A stretch of DNA of 64,000 nucleotides from contig CALYLO010000001.1 of NCBI GenBank assembly GCA_944800085.1, positions 82,001-146,000 on the forward strand, written 5' to 3'. Origin of the DNA: Paenibacillus melissococcoides. GTDB taxonomy: Bacteria > Bacillota > Bacilli > Paenibacillales > Paenibacillaceae. The notes under the pieces were generated by a model that did no database searches, was not told where the DNA came from, and saw only the letters and a program-made list of their open reading frames with translations. This document shows positions 55,065 through 62,805 of this stretch, in pieces (the first letter of the stretch is position 1; each line of letters opens with the position of its first letter). Made by a program: the position numbers and the translations under genes.

Positions 55065-55810
55065 ATCAGTCGAATCAAACGCAAGCGGCTTCCCAACAAG
55101 GACGGGTCAGCGACATCATGGTCTGTGCGATGGCCCGCATGCTGCAGGACGGGGAGACGGTATTTCACGGGGTGTCATCGCAGATGCCGATGGTCGCCAT
55201 GATGCTGGCCCGGCAGCTTCATGCGCCCAATCTGGTCCATCTGAACATTCCGGGGGGCGTCAACCCTTCCTCCATTAAGAAGGCATCGTACTCGTCCGCA
55301 GGGGCGGATTTGCTGGCCAGCGCGGAAGCGTATTTTCCGCTGGATCAGGTCTTCGACCTGTCGATGCGCGGCGGGCTGGATGTCGCTTTTCTCGGCGGCG
55401 TGCAGTTCGATGGGCGGGGCAATGTGAACGCCTCCGTCATCGGGGATTACCATAAGCCGAAGGTCCGCTTGCCTGGCGGAGCCGGGAGCGCCGTGCTTAT
55501 CCCGACCGCGAAGAAGGCGATTATATGGCGGACGAAGCATGATCGGCGCACCTTCGTCGACAAGGTCGGCTTCGTGACGACACGGGGCAATGTATGGCGG
55601 ATCGTCACCCCGCTATGCGTGTTCGCGATGAAGGACGGGATGCTGATGCTCGACAGCATTCATCCGACCTCCTCCCTGGAGGAAGTCGTGCAGAACACCG
55701 GTTTCGAGGTCAAATACGATGAGCTTCGCTTCACTCCGCTGCCGACAGCCAGAGAACTAAGCGTATTGAAGCAGATCGATCCGTTCGATTACCGCTCAAG
55801 CGAATTTTGA
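55061..55810 (+). CDS. CoA-transferase subunit B
   Basis: The 249-residue partner subunit has VCAMARMLQDGETVFHGVSS, HLNIPGGVNPSSI, FDLSMRGGLDVAFLGGVQFD (place of the catalytic Glu in many family members), GNVNASVIGDYHKPKVRLPG and KVGFVTTRGNVWRI. No catalytic Glu is evident in the RGGLDVAFLGG segment, so the catalytic residue should be checked. The GTG start overlaps the subunit A stop codon. It is the last gene of the BMC operon before a terminator. Confidence 0.82.
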   Translation: MNQSNQTQAASQQGRVSDIMVCAMARMLQDGETVFHGVSSQMPMVAMMLARQLHAPNLVHLNIPGGVNPSSIKKASYSSAGADLLASAEAYFPLDQVFDLSMRGGLDVAFLGGVQFDGRGNVNASVIGDYHKPKVRLPGGAGSAVLIPTAKKAIIWRTKHDRRTFVDKVGFVTTRGNVWRIVTPLCVFAMKDGMLMLDSIHPTSSLEEVVQNTGFEVKYDELRFTPLPTARELSVLKQIDPFDYRSSEF

Positions 55811-55850
55811 GCTTCCTGTGTCGTAACTCGCAATTTTCCATGATGAAAAC

Positions 55851-55903
55851 AACCCGCAAGCCAGGCTTTTCCTAAAGGAGAGGCCGGAATTGCGGGTTAT
55901 TTG
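55851..55903. terminator. Terminator after the BMC operon
   Basis: AACCCGCAA and TTGCGGGTT pair around an internal GCC/GGC hairpin and are followed by ATTTG. It lies between the BMC operon and the convergent glycosyltransferase gene and may act on both strands. Confidence 0.65.
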
Positions 55904-55909
55904 CGCCGG

Positions 55910-56632
55910 TCAGACCGTATGATGATCCCCCGGTTCTCCTCCGATATCGCTCAAATAGTCCGGGACCGGGTTCACCGGATATTGGCCGAAGGGCAGGATA
56001 TAGGTTTCTTGCCCCAGCGGTCCGCCCCACTTCCGTTGATAGTAGCTATGGTACAGCGGAAATGTCACCTGGTGGAGCAGCGTCAAATAGGGATCGGACT
56101 TCACCGTTGAGGCCCCGTCATTATGATGGGTCACGCCCAGGCCGGTATGGGCGATCTCGTACCCGGAGAGGAGCACCCTGCGGTACCAGTCCTGATCCGA
56201 GAAATACATCGGCAGCGCCGTGTCCCACGGTCCCGCGGCCTTCACGGCCTCCATCCGGAATGCCGCCAGCGTATCGAGATTGGTAAACGCGATGCCCCAT
56301 TTGTGTCCTTTTTGAAGCCAACGGTTCAAAATAGCCAAAAAGGCTTCCGGTGTCCCCTCATGCGCTTCCGCGTCGCTGTGCATATATAATACGGCATCGC
56401 ACTTCTGTTCCGCCCCCCAATATTGCAGCAAGTTCTGCGACTGGCTGTGCGACAAGGGAACGGGCGGGACATAGACCGTAACCCTGGAAGACAAGCCGGG
56501 AGCGCAGCGCAGCTCCTGCCCCGGCGAATTGTCAATGACGACCGTGTGCGGCCAATAGCGCCGAATGCTGCCTATCGCCCGGTACAGCAAGTCCAACCGA
56601 TTGACATAGAAAATGCCGACAATAAACCTCAC
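55910..56632 (-). CDS. Family 2 glycosyltransferase
   Basis: The 240-residue enzyme begins FIVGIFYVNRLDLLYRAIGS and has TVVIDNSPGQELRC and AVLYMHSDAEAHEGTPEAFL (DxD-like HSDAE). LPMYFSDQDWYRRVLLSGYE and GVTHHNDGASTVKSDP form the acceptor side. It has no membrane helix. GTG 56632 is chosen for GGAGGGAG upstream; an ATG 23 codons earlier lacks a site. It is transcribed towards the BMC operon. The substrate is unknown. Confidence 0.8.
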   Translation of the reverse strand: MRFIVGIFYVNRLDLLYRAIGSIRRYWPHTVVIDNSPGQELRCAPGLSSRVTVYVPPVPLSHSQSQNLLQYWGAEQKCDAVLYMHSDAEAHEGTPEAFLAILNRWLQKGHKWGIAFTNLDTLAAFRMEAVKAAGPWDTALPMYFSDQDWYRRVLLSGYEIAHTGLGVTHHNDGASTVKSDPYLTLLHQVTFPLYHSYYQRKWGGPLGQETYILPFGQYPVNPVPDYLSDIGGEPGDHHTV

Positions 56633-57012
56633 GTATCTCCCTCCTTGCTGTGCTTGCCGGTTCAGCCGAGCTTTTCTACATACAATGCAGCCGCGAACCA
56701 ATCCGCTTGTGGCTTTGAGAAGGAATAGGAGCCGAATAGGAAAATAGGCTTGTTCCGTGTCGCTTCCGATTCAAGAAATTTATCCCTTCGAAAGAGAAAT
56801 TTATCCCATCAATTATAATAAGGGACAAAAATATTTAACATTTACATTAATATTACATTTAGAGGTAAAATGACCCAAAATAAAGTCTGAATTTGAAAAG
56901 CCGCAATGTATTCGTTTTCTTGGTTCTTCATGCGGTTTTACTTTTGCATGCCAATTAGGATAGGTTGATTAGTAGAAATGGCGTAATCTGTAAACTAAGG
57001 AGGCGAGAGGAG
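56633..57012. other. Intergenic region upstream of the polysaccharide operon
   Basis: This AT-rich region of 380 bases holds no gene that I can support. It presumably contains the divergent promoters of the glycosyltransferase and the polysaccharide operon. Confidence 0.4.
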
Positions 57013-57102
57013 ATGTTCCCGTTTTTTGAGATCGGGGTCAAGGAAGCCTTGGCCCTGACCTCAAAAAACGAGTCTTGTACCCAGAAATCAGCTGAAGGTT
57101 AG
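57013..57102 (+). CDS. 29-codon leader ORF spanning a strong hairpin
   Basis: ATG 57013 follows a strong ribosome-binding site (GGAGGCGAGAGGAG) and encodes MFPFFEIGVKEALALTSKNE plus nine residues, ending 21 bases before the glycosyltransferase. The hairpin at 57020-57070 lies within it, so translation of the leader would have to unfold it. This suggests translational or attenuation control of the operon. No family is known. Confidence 0.45.
   Translation: MFPFFEIGVKEALALTSKNESCTQKSAEG
57020..57070 (+). promoter_or_regulatory. Long hairpin in the leader of the polysaccharide operon
   Basis: CGTTTTTTGAG/CTCAAAAAACG enclose GGGTCAAGG/CCTTGGCCC, giving a stem of about 20 bp with a small loop. 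No T run follows the stem, so it is not a standard terminator. Confidence 0.7.
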
Positions 57103-57123
57103 AGAGAAAAAGGAGTGGGTGCC

Positions 57124-58473
57124 ATGCATTACGTTTTTTATGGAACAGCTGTTACGTTTCTGGTGTTTCAACTTCTGTATACGATCATTCCGTTGCTGTG
57201 CAGCAAGGTGAAAAAGCTGAATCCCGATCTTGATGAAAAGTCGATTTCGGTGCTCGTGCCCGCCTATAACGAGGAGCTTACGATCAAGAATTGCATTGAT
57301 GCCATGACGGGCCTGCATTATGAGAATTATGAAATCATCGTCATCAACGACGGTTCCAAGGACGCCACCTTCGCCAGGCTGGACGAGCTGCTCGAATTGG
57401 AGCCGGATGACCGGGAAGCGGACCATAAGCTGTCCTATAAACCGCTCAAGGGATTTTACCGTTCCCGGCGGTATCCTCAGATCTTTGTTATCGACAAGCT
57501 GAACGGCGGCAAGGCGGACTCGCTCAATGCGGGCATCGATTGCGCCGCTTCGGAGATCGTGATTACGTTGGATGCGGACAGTATGCTGGAAGCGAACGCG
57601 TTGAAATACGTCAATCAATACTTTCATCAAGACGATGTGATTGCGCTGGGCGGCACGGTCAAGATTGTCCAGGGCGCAGAGAAGCAGAACGGCGTCATCG
57701 TGGAGAGGTTCCGGGGCAGAGGCCTTATTAAGAGCCAAATCATCAATTATATTCACGGCTTCTACGTCCGCAAATTGACGCAATCCGTCTTTAATTCCAT
57801 TGTGGTCATCTCCGGCGCATTCGGCGCTTTTTACAAAGATATATTAATTCAGGTGAACGGATTCCGCAGCACGGTGGGGGAAGACATCGACATTACGTTG
57901 AAAATTCATGAGTATATGAAGGCGAAGCAGTTGAAGAAAAAGCTGGTGTATGCGCCGGAAGCGGTCTGCTACACCGAATGTCCGGAGAACCTGCCCAACT
58001 TCTACAAGCAGCGCATTCGCTGGCAAAAAGCATTTGTCGACTGCATCTTAATCTACTGGTCGAAGCTGTCGCACCAATTTTCCTCTGGCGTAAGCCTGTT
58101 TTTTGCGATCGACGGCTTTATGCTGGGCACCTTCTCGGCGTTTACCACGCTATTTTATGTGGCCCAGGCTCTCATCGCAGGCGGAAATATCATTCATGCG
58201 CTTATTTTTCTGCTGATTAGCCTGGTGTTCAATGCGGCCCAGATCATTATCTCCTTGTACTTATGCAAAAAATTTGGCAGCACTTATTCTTTCAAGGACT
58301 ATGTGAAAATGTTCCTGTTCAGTCAATACGAATTGCTTACTTACCGGAATTTGCTGCTCTACATTAATATTGCCGGGACATTCAAATATTTTGACAATGA
58401 TGAAGGCTGGGGCTTCGTCGAGCGCAAAGGCGTCGCCGCGATTAGCCAGAACATCGCTGCCGGATCAAATTAA
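57124..58473 (+). CDS. Processive GT2 glycosyltransferase (PgaC/IcaA-like)
   Basis: The 449-residue membrane protein has one N-terminal helix and then a GT2 catalytic domain: SVLVPAYNEELTIKNCIDAM, IIVINDGSKD, VITLDADSMLEANALKY (DxD), STVGEDIDITLKIHEY (ED) and NFYKQRIRWQKAFVDCI (QxxRW). Several C-terminal helices follow. This is the synthase layout of poly-N-acetylglucosamine and hyaluronan-type polymers. AAGGAG precedes ATG 57124. It is followed by an acyltransferase and a GH18 gene, so it probably makes an exported beta-linked GlcNAc-type polymer. Confidence 0.9.
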   Translation: MHYVFYGTAVTFLVFQLLYTIIPLLCSKVKKLNPDLDEKSISVLVPAYNEELTIKNCIDAMTGLHYENYEIIVINDGSKDATFARLDELLELEPDDREADHKLSYKPLKGFYRSRRYPQIFVIDKLNGGKADSLNAGIDCAASEIVITLDADSMLEANALKYVNQYFHQDDVIALGGTVKIVQGAEKQNGVIVERFRGRGLIKSQIINYIHGFYVRKLTQSVFNSIVVISGAFGAFYKDILIQVNGFRSTVGEDIDITLKIHEYMKAKQLKKKLVYAPEAVCYTECPENLPNFYKQRIRWQKAFVDCILIYWSKLSHQFSSGVSLFFAIDGFMLGTFSAFTTLFYVAQALIAGGNIIHALIFLLISLVFNAAQIIISLYLCKKFGSTYSFKDYVKMFLFSQYELLTYRNLLLYINIAGTFKYFDNDEGWGFVERKGVAAISQNIAAGSN

Positions 58474-58491
58474 TGGAATGGGGGAGCATGC

Positions 58492-59592
58492 ATGAGCAGC
58501 GTTTTTCACAATAAACGGATTTTATATGTGGATATCTTGCGAATTCTGTCTATTATCGCCGTCATTATTTTGCATTTTACCGCGGAATTGTTGACCAGCT
58601 CGAATGATTTCAACACCTCCTCATGGTGGATTAGCAATTTGTTTAATTCGATCTCGCGCTTTGCCGTTCCGGTGTTCTTCATGATTAGCGGGGCGATGAT
58701 TCTGAGAACCGAGATCCCTTCTTATCCGGAGTTTTATAAAAAGAGGGTCGTGCCCTTGCTCATTCCGCTTGTGAGCTGGTCGCTCATTTATGGCTTGTAC
58801 AATCAGTACTATATTTTAAAAAGCAAGATGAGCGCCTACGAGTTCGTGCTCGACTTCGGCTACCGGCTGCTGACGGACAGATCCTATGTGCATTTGTGGT
58901 TCCTGTATGCGATTATCGCGATTTACATGACGGTTCCCCTTATCAGCAAATTAATCAGAGCATGCAGTGAACGGGATCTCCGTTATTACCTGCTGCTGTG
59001 GTTTATTGTCAGTATCGCGTATCGCTTTTTCTACGATGCCGTCTTTCGCGCTACGGATCGGTATATCGACATTCCGATGATGAACATCCCCTTTTTCATG
59101 GGGTTTCTGGGCTATTTTATTTTGGGATATTATCTCTTTCATTACGATCTGCCGCCGCGGGCGAAAAATATCGTGTTCAATCTCGGCATCGTCTCCTTCT
59201 TCCTGACACCGGTCGGGACGTATTTCGTCTCGCAGCGGAACGGCATGCTGGATGAGATGTTCTACGGCAACTATTCCATCACCACCTTCTTCATGGCGGC
59301 CGGCATGTTTATTTACTTCAAGGAAAAGGAAGAGCGGCTGAGCGAAAAAGCGAATCATAAAATCCAGAAATTAATCAGTTCGGTTTCCAAGGCGAGCTTC
59401 AGCATCTATTTAATCCATCTGCTCATCGAAATGCTGGTGTCCGGCCGCACGGAAGTGCAGGCGTCGGTGCTGGAGGCGACGATCAGTCTGCTCGTCAATA
59501 TAGCAGCCATATTCAGTATCAGCTATATCACCGTCAAGGTGCTTAATCTCAATAAAGTGGTTACCTACGTATTATTCGGCGGAAGAGGGTAG
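58492..59592 (+). CDS. Membrane acyltransferase (acyltransferase 3 family)
   Basis: The 366-residue protein has about ten membrane helices and the acyltransferase-3 pattern: ILYVDILRILSIIAVIILHF (catalytic His), FNSISRFAVPVFFMISGAMI, HLWFLYAIIAIYMTVPLISK and SFSIYLIHLLIEMLVS. Such proteins O-acylate exported polysaccharides, as IcaC-type proteins do. GGGGGAGC precedes the ATG. It is the second gene of the operon and likely decorates the polymer of the GT2 enzyme. Confidence 0.88.
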   Translation: MSSVFHNKRILYVDILRILSIIAVIILHFTAELLTSSNDFNTSSWWISNLFNSISRFAVPVFFMISGAMILRTEIPSYPEFYKKRVVPLLIPLVSWSLIYGLYNQYYILKSKMSAYEFVLDFGYRLLTDRSYVHLWFLYAIIAIYMTVPLISKLIRACSERDLRYYLLLWFIVSIAYRFFYDAVFRATDRYIDIPMMNIPFFMGFLGYFILGYYLFHYDLPPRAKNIVFNLGIVSFFLTPVGTYFVSQRNGMLDEMFYGNYSITTFFMAAGMFIYFKEKEERLSEKANHKIQKLISSVSKASFSIYLIHLLIEMLVSGRTEVQASVLEATISLLVNIAAIFSISYITVKVLNLNKVVTYVLFGGRG

Positions 59593-59596
59593 AGCG

Positions 59597-60733
59597 ATGA
59601 AAGTAAACCTGTGGACGAAGTGCTTTATCGTCGTGCTGCTGGCCGGCATGGGCCTGTACTTCTATCAAATCTCGAGCGCGGACGATCGCAAAGTCACCGC
59701 GGTCTATGTGGAAGCGTGGAAAGATTACAAGAATATCAAGCTGTCGGAAAAAAATGTGGACATTGCGTTTATCGCCTTTGCCAAGATCGATGGCACGAAT
59801 ATTTATTTTCATGAAGACGGGGCGACCAATGATCAGATCAAAGAAAACATTAAAAAGCTGAAACAGCATAATCCGAAGACCAAAATGGTTCTGGCGGTGG
59901 GCGGCTATGGCGCGGATGGCTTCTCTGACGCTTCCCTGGACGGCAACCGCTATCTGTTCACCGAGAGCATTATCAATATGGTGAAGGAGCTGGAATTGGA
60001 CGGCGTCGATATCGACTGGGAATATCCGGCGTTCCACGCTTGGAATACGCAGAAGGCGCGCCCCGAGGATACGCAAAATTTTACGAGTCTCATGAAGGAA
60101 TTGCGGGAGAAGCTGTACCGGCTGCCGCACCCCAAGAACAAAAAGTATCTGCTCACCTTCGCTTCGGGCACCCAGGACTGGTATTTCCAAAATGTCGAGG
60201 TCAAACAAGTCGAAAAATACGTCGATTACATCAACGTCATGACCTACGACTTCACCGGCAGATGGTCGGACACGACCGGGTACAACTCCAATCTGTATCC
60301 GGATCGCGAGAAGAAAGCCAAGCACAGCATCGATCAAGTCATCACGATGTACCTGGACCATGAGATTGACAGCAAGAAGCTGCTGCTCGGCGTCCCTGCC
60401 TATTCCTACGGCTGGAAGGACGTCAAGAGCAAGACGGACGGCGCCTTCACTCCCGGCAAGCCGATCGATATCGACAAAACGGATCTCAGCTACAAAACGA
60501 TCGAGAAATCCTACTTGAACAAAAACGGCTATAAGCGCTACTACGACGATCAGGCCAAGACAGCCTACCTCTATAACGGCAACACCTTCATCAGCTATGA
60601 GGACAAGGAGGCCCTGGCGGAAAAGGCGAAATACATCAAAGCCAAAGAACTGGGCGGTGCGATGGTCTGGGAATATTCGCAGGACGCGGAGGACGGGATT
60701 GTGAAGTTTTTGGGGGAGAATTTGAATAGGTGA
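59597..60733 (+). CDS. Membrane-anchored GH18 glycoside hydrolase
   Basis: The 378-residue protein has an N-terminal membrane anchor (KCFIVVLLAGMGLYFYQI) and a GH18 barrel. The catalytic motif is LELDGVDIDWEYPAF (DxxDxDxE), with MVLAVGGYGADGFS, YINVMTYDFTGRW and GGAMVWEYSQDAEDG. GH18 enzymes cut beta-1,4-linked GlcNAc polymers such as chitin or peptidoglycan-like chains. In this operon it probably trims or releases the polymer. Its ATG lies four bases after the acyltransferase stop. Confidence 0.92.
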   Translation: MKVNLWTKCFIVVLLAGMGLYFYQISSADDRKVTAVYVEAWKDYKNIKLSEKNVDIAFIAFAKIDGTNIYFHEDGATNDQIKENIKKLKQHNPKTKMVLAVGGYGADGFSDASLDGNRYLFTESIINMVKELELDGVDIDWEYPAFHAWNTQKARPEDTQNFTSLMKELREKLYRLPHPKNKKYLLTFASGTQDWYFQNVEVKQVEKYVDYINVMTYDFTGRWSDTTGYNSNLYPDREKKAKHSIDQVITMYLDHEIDSKKLLLGVPAYSYGWKDVKSKTDGAFTPGKPIDIDKTDLSYKTIEKSYLNKNGYKRYYDDQAKTAYLYNGNTFISYEDKEALAEKAKYIKAKELGGAMVWEYSQDAEDGIVKFLGENLNR

Positions 60734-60802
60734 TGGGGTTATGTAGTTGGTAATTCGCTAAAAATCGCTGTTGTTGCGGGGAGCATTACCATCGGTATAA
60801 TC

Positions 60803-61372
60803 TTGGCTATTCTCCTCGTTCAAAGTGAGCGGAAGAGGAAAAGGTTAAAGCTGTCGGGAATAGAAGATATCGATCGGATGGATGGGATACAATTTGAACA
60901 TTATCTCGACCTTTTGTTCCAATCTCAAGGGTATTCAGTCAAAGTAACAAGAGCAGCCGGGGATTATGGCGCCGATCTCGTTCTCGAAACAGACGGTAAA
61001 GCCATTGTTGTTCAAGCGAAGCGTCATAATAAAAATGTAGGTATAGAGGCGGTACAACAAGTACATAGCTCTATGAATTATTATGGAGCTTCCGAGGCAT
61101 GGGTTATTTCGAATAGAGAGTATACTGATGCGGCAATGACGCTGGCCCGGAGCAATGGCGTACGCCTTATTGACCGCCAGGCCCTTATTGATATGATTCT
61201 TGCAATGAATCCCGAGGCTGTGCCACAACCACAACAGATCATAATGGATACAGTTCAAAATAATAATATTTGTATTAGGTGTGGGAGCTTGTTGGTCGTA
61301 CGCAAAGGGCCACGCGGGAAATTTTATGGATGCAGCAGCTTCCCCAAGTGCAGAAATACAAAACCAATGTAA
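60803..61372 (+). CDS. Mrr-type restriction endonuclease-like protein with zinc ribbon
   Basis: The protein has an Mrr catalytic domain: IDRMDGIQFEHYLDLLFQSQ, GYSVKVTRAAGDYGADLVLE (Asp) and AIVVQAKRHNKNVGIEAVQQ (QxK). A C-terminal topoisomerase-type zinc ribbon follows (CIRCGSLLVVRKGPRGKFYG, CSSFPKC). The frame is open about 26 codons upstream, where KIAVVAGSITIGIILAILLV would be a membrane helix, but no ATG or usual start with a site is seen there. TTG 60803 is therefore a fallback. Membrane-anchored Mrr proteins are known in Firmicutes. The start may have been lost by mutation. Confidence 0.8.
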   Translation: MAILLVQSERKRKRLKLSGIEDIDRMDGIQFEHYLDLLFQSQGYSVKVTRAAGDYGADLVLETDGKAIVVQAKRHNKNVGIEAVQQVHSSMNYYGASEAWVISNREYTDAAMTLARSNGVRLIDRQALIDMILAMNPEAVPQPQQIIMDTVQNNNICIRCGSLLVVRKGPRGKFYGCSSFPKCRNTKPM

Positions 61373-61407
61373 GGAAGCACGAATCGTATTCAGAGATCCA
61401 CGAAAAG

Positions 61408-61623
61408 TTAAAAAGAACGGAGATCAATAATCTCCCGAATATCGTCGATGCCCAGCGCGTCGGCGATTTTTTCGATATGTGCGAAATTGATGTTTGCGCG
61501 TTTGCCATTCGACAGTTCACTTAACGCAGCATGGCGGACATCTGCTAAGCGGGACAATTCCCGCAGAGAAATTCCGTGTTTTGTGGTTAGCTCAGCAATT
61601 TTTACTACCACTTTTTTGCCCAT
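61408..61623 (-). CDS. Small XRE-family regulator
   Basis: The 71-residue protein is almost only an HTH: KVVVKIAELTTKHGISLREL, RLADVRHAALSELSNGKRAN and FAHIEKIADALGIDDIREII. ATG 61623 is chosen for GGGGGAA upstream. It is divergent from the 97-residue gene, and the shared intergenic region holds a palindrome it may bind. Similar one-domain XRE proteins often control defence or mobile genes. Confidence 0.85.
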   Translation of the reverse strand: MGKKVVVKIAELTTKHGISLRELSRLADVRHAALSELSNGKRANINFAHIEKIADALGIDDIREIIDLRSF

Positions 61624-61654
61624 TTTTGGTTCCCCCAAACTTACATGATTTGAC

Positions 61655-61709
61655 TATACGCATCAACGTACCATATAATAAGTTTTGACCTGGTACGCAT
61701 ATGCGTATA
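61655..61709. promoter_or_regulatory. XRE operator region with 14-bp perfect palindrome
   Basis: TACGCATATGCGTA (61694-61707) is a perfect palindrome. TATACGCAT at 61655-61663 and ATGCGTATA at 61701-61709 form a wider inverted pair. A TTGACC/TATAAC promoter for the right-hand gene overlaps the palindrome. Confidence 0.65.
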
Positions 61710-61743
61710 ACAAAGAGGGACAAGAAATAATGGAGGAAATATC

Positions 61744-62037
61744 ATGCCAGACTGGGTTAAGGAAGCGCTTTGTCAGCGTCTTGAACTGCTTACAGGGAAC
61801 GCCGAGATGTTACATGATGTCCTTCACCTAAAGAACAAATTACATCAGTTAGAGAATCTATTCATAGACCAATTGGATAATGCGGGAGAGAAAAAATTAC
61901 ATCGTGAATTGTTAGCTTTACACGAGCAGATCGCATCTCTTCAAAAGAGCTGGCTTTATGCTAAGGGGGTTCAAGACGGGGTGAAGATGATGATTTTTCA
62001 CCAAAGATCAGAGCAGGACTTACACGCGGATGAATAA
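61744..62037 (+). CDS. Hypothetical 97-residue helical protein
   Basis: The protein is mainly amphipathic helix with heptad-like Leu (LHLKNKLHQLENLFIDQLDN, LHEQIASLQKSWLYAKGVQD). It begins MPDWVKEALCQRLELLTGNA. GGAGGAAAT precedes the ATG. Divergent pairing with the XRE regulator and the palindromic operator suggest it is the regulated partner. No family is recognised. Confidence 0.6.
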   Translation: MPDWVKEALCQRLELLTGNAEMLHDVLHLKNKLHQLENLFIDQLDNAGEKKLHRELLALHEQIASLQKSWLYAKGVQDGVKMMIFHQRSEQDLHADE

Positions 62038-62060
62038 CAGAGCAAAGTCATAATCAATGT

Positions 62061-62097
62061 GCTCAATGGTCACTAGACTGTTGAGCTTTTTATTTTG
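62061..62097 (+). terminator. Terminator after the 97-residue gene
   Basis: GCTCAA and TTGAGC pair around a 14-base loop and are followed by TTTTTATTTT. Confidence 0.7.
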
Positions 62098-62805
62098 CAT
62101 CATAAATCGACATCGAAAGAGGAACTTCTACCAAAATCTCGAAACATATTATATAAGTCTTCAGATATAGTCTTACGTTCCTAAATCAAAATGATAAATC
62201 AATCAAATATATAACTATATATACTTTGAAAGAGTAGATGGATATCCTATGAGTTTGGTCTGATGACATTACCTATTTACTTGTAAATTCCACTCGTGAT
62301 ATCAATTTACCTTAGCAAAGGATAAATTGCTGTGAAATCACGCGCTCTAACAAATGTTCACAACTAAGATTTTCTCAGATCTTTGGTGAAGAATTATTTA
62401 TCATATTATCGTTACTGGTACCTAAGGATTTTTAATGTTAAGGTAAATGTTAACAGTCACCATCTTGTAAAGGGTGCGGTGCCTTACAACTGATGAAAGA
62501 TGTTTGTGGGAATATTCAGTTCTAAAATTGCTATTTGCTATAGTGATTTCTTAGAAACCCTTTGAAATCTATCATCCACAGTTAACATAAGAGCTTGTTC
62601 TTTGAGAAATGAGCACGATGGTTCCCATCCGTGAAAGTGGGCGTGTCTATATTTGAAAAAGCTTCCGATATGTTTGTCAATTTTGTAATAATATTCAACA
62701 TTAATAAAGAGGTATTTTTGGTATTTTGTCGAAAATCAATAGACAATAAGACTCATTTATTAGTGCAGATCAGTAGTGATTTATATTACCCCAAAGGAGG
62801 GACCT
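62098..62805. other. AT-rich intergenic region
   Basis: About 700 bases with no gene that I can support. Short frames such as the one at 62631 lack a ribosome-binding site and overlap the start of the next gene. Confidence 0.4.

Noticed and set aside
46098..55810. Ethanolamine (eut) or propanediol (pdu) locus
   Set aside because: No ammonia lyase, diol dehydratase, reactivase or cobalamin genes are present; the signature enzymes are MtnK, MtnA and a class II aldolase.
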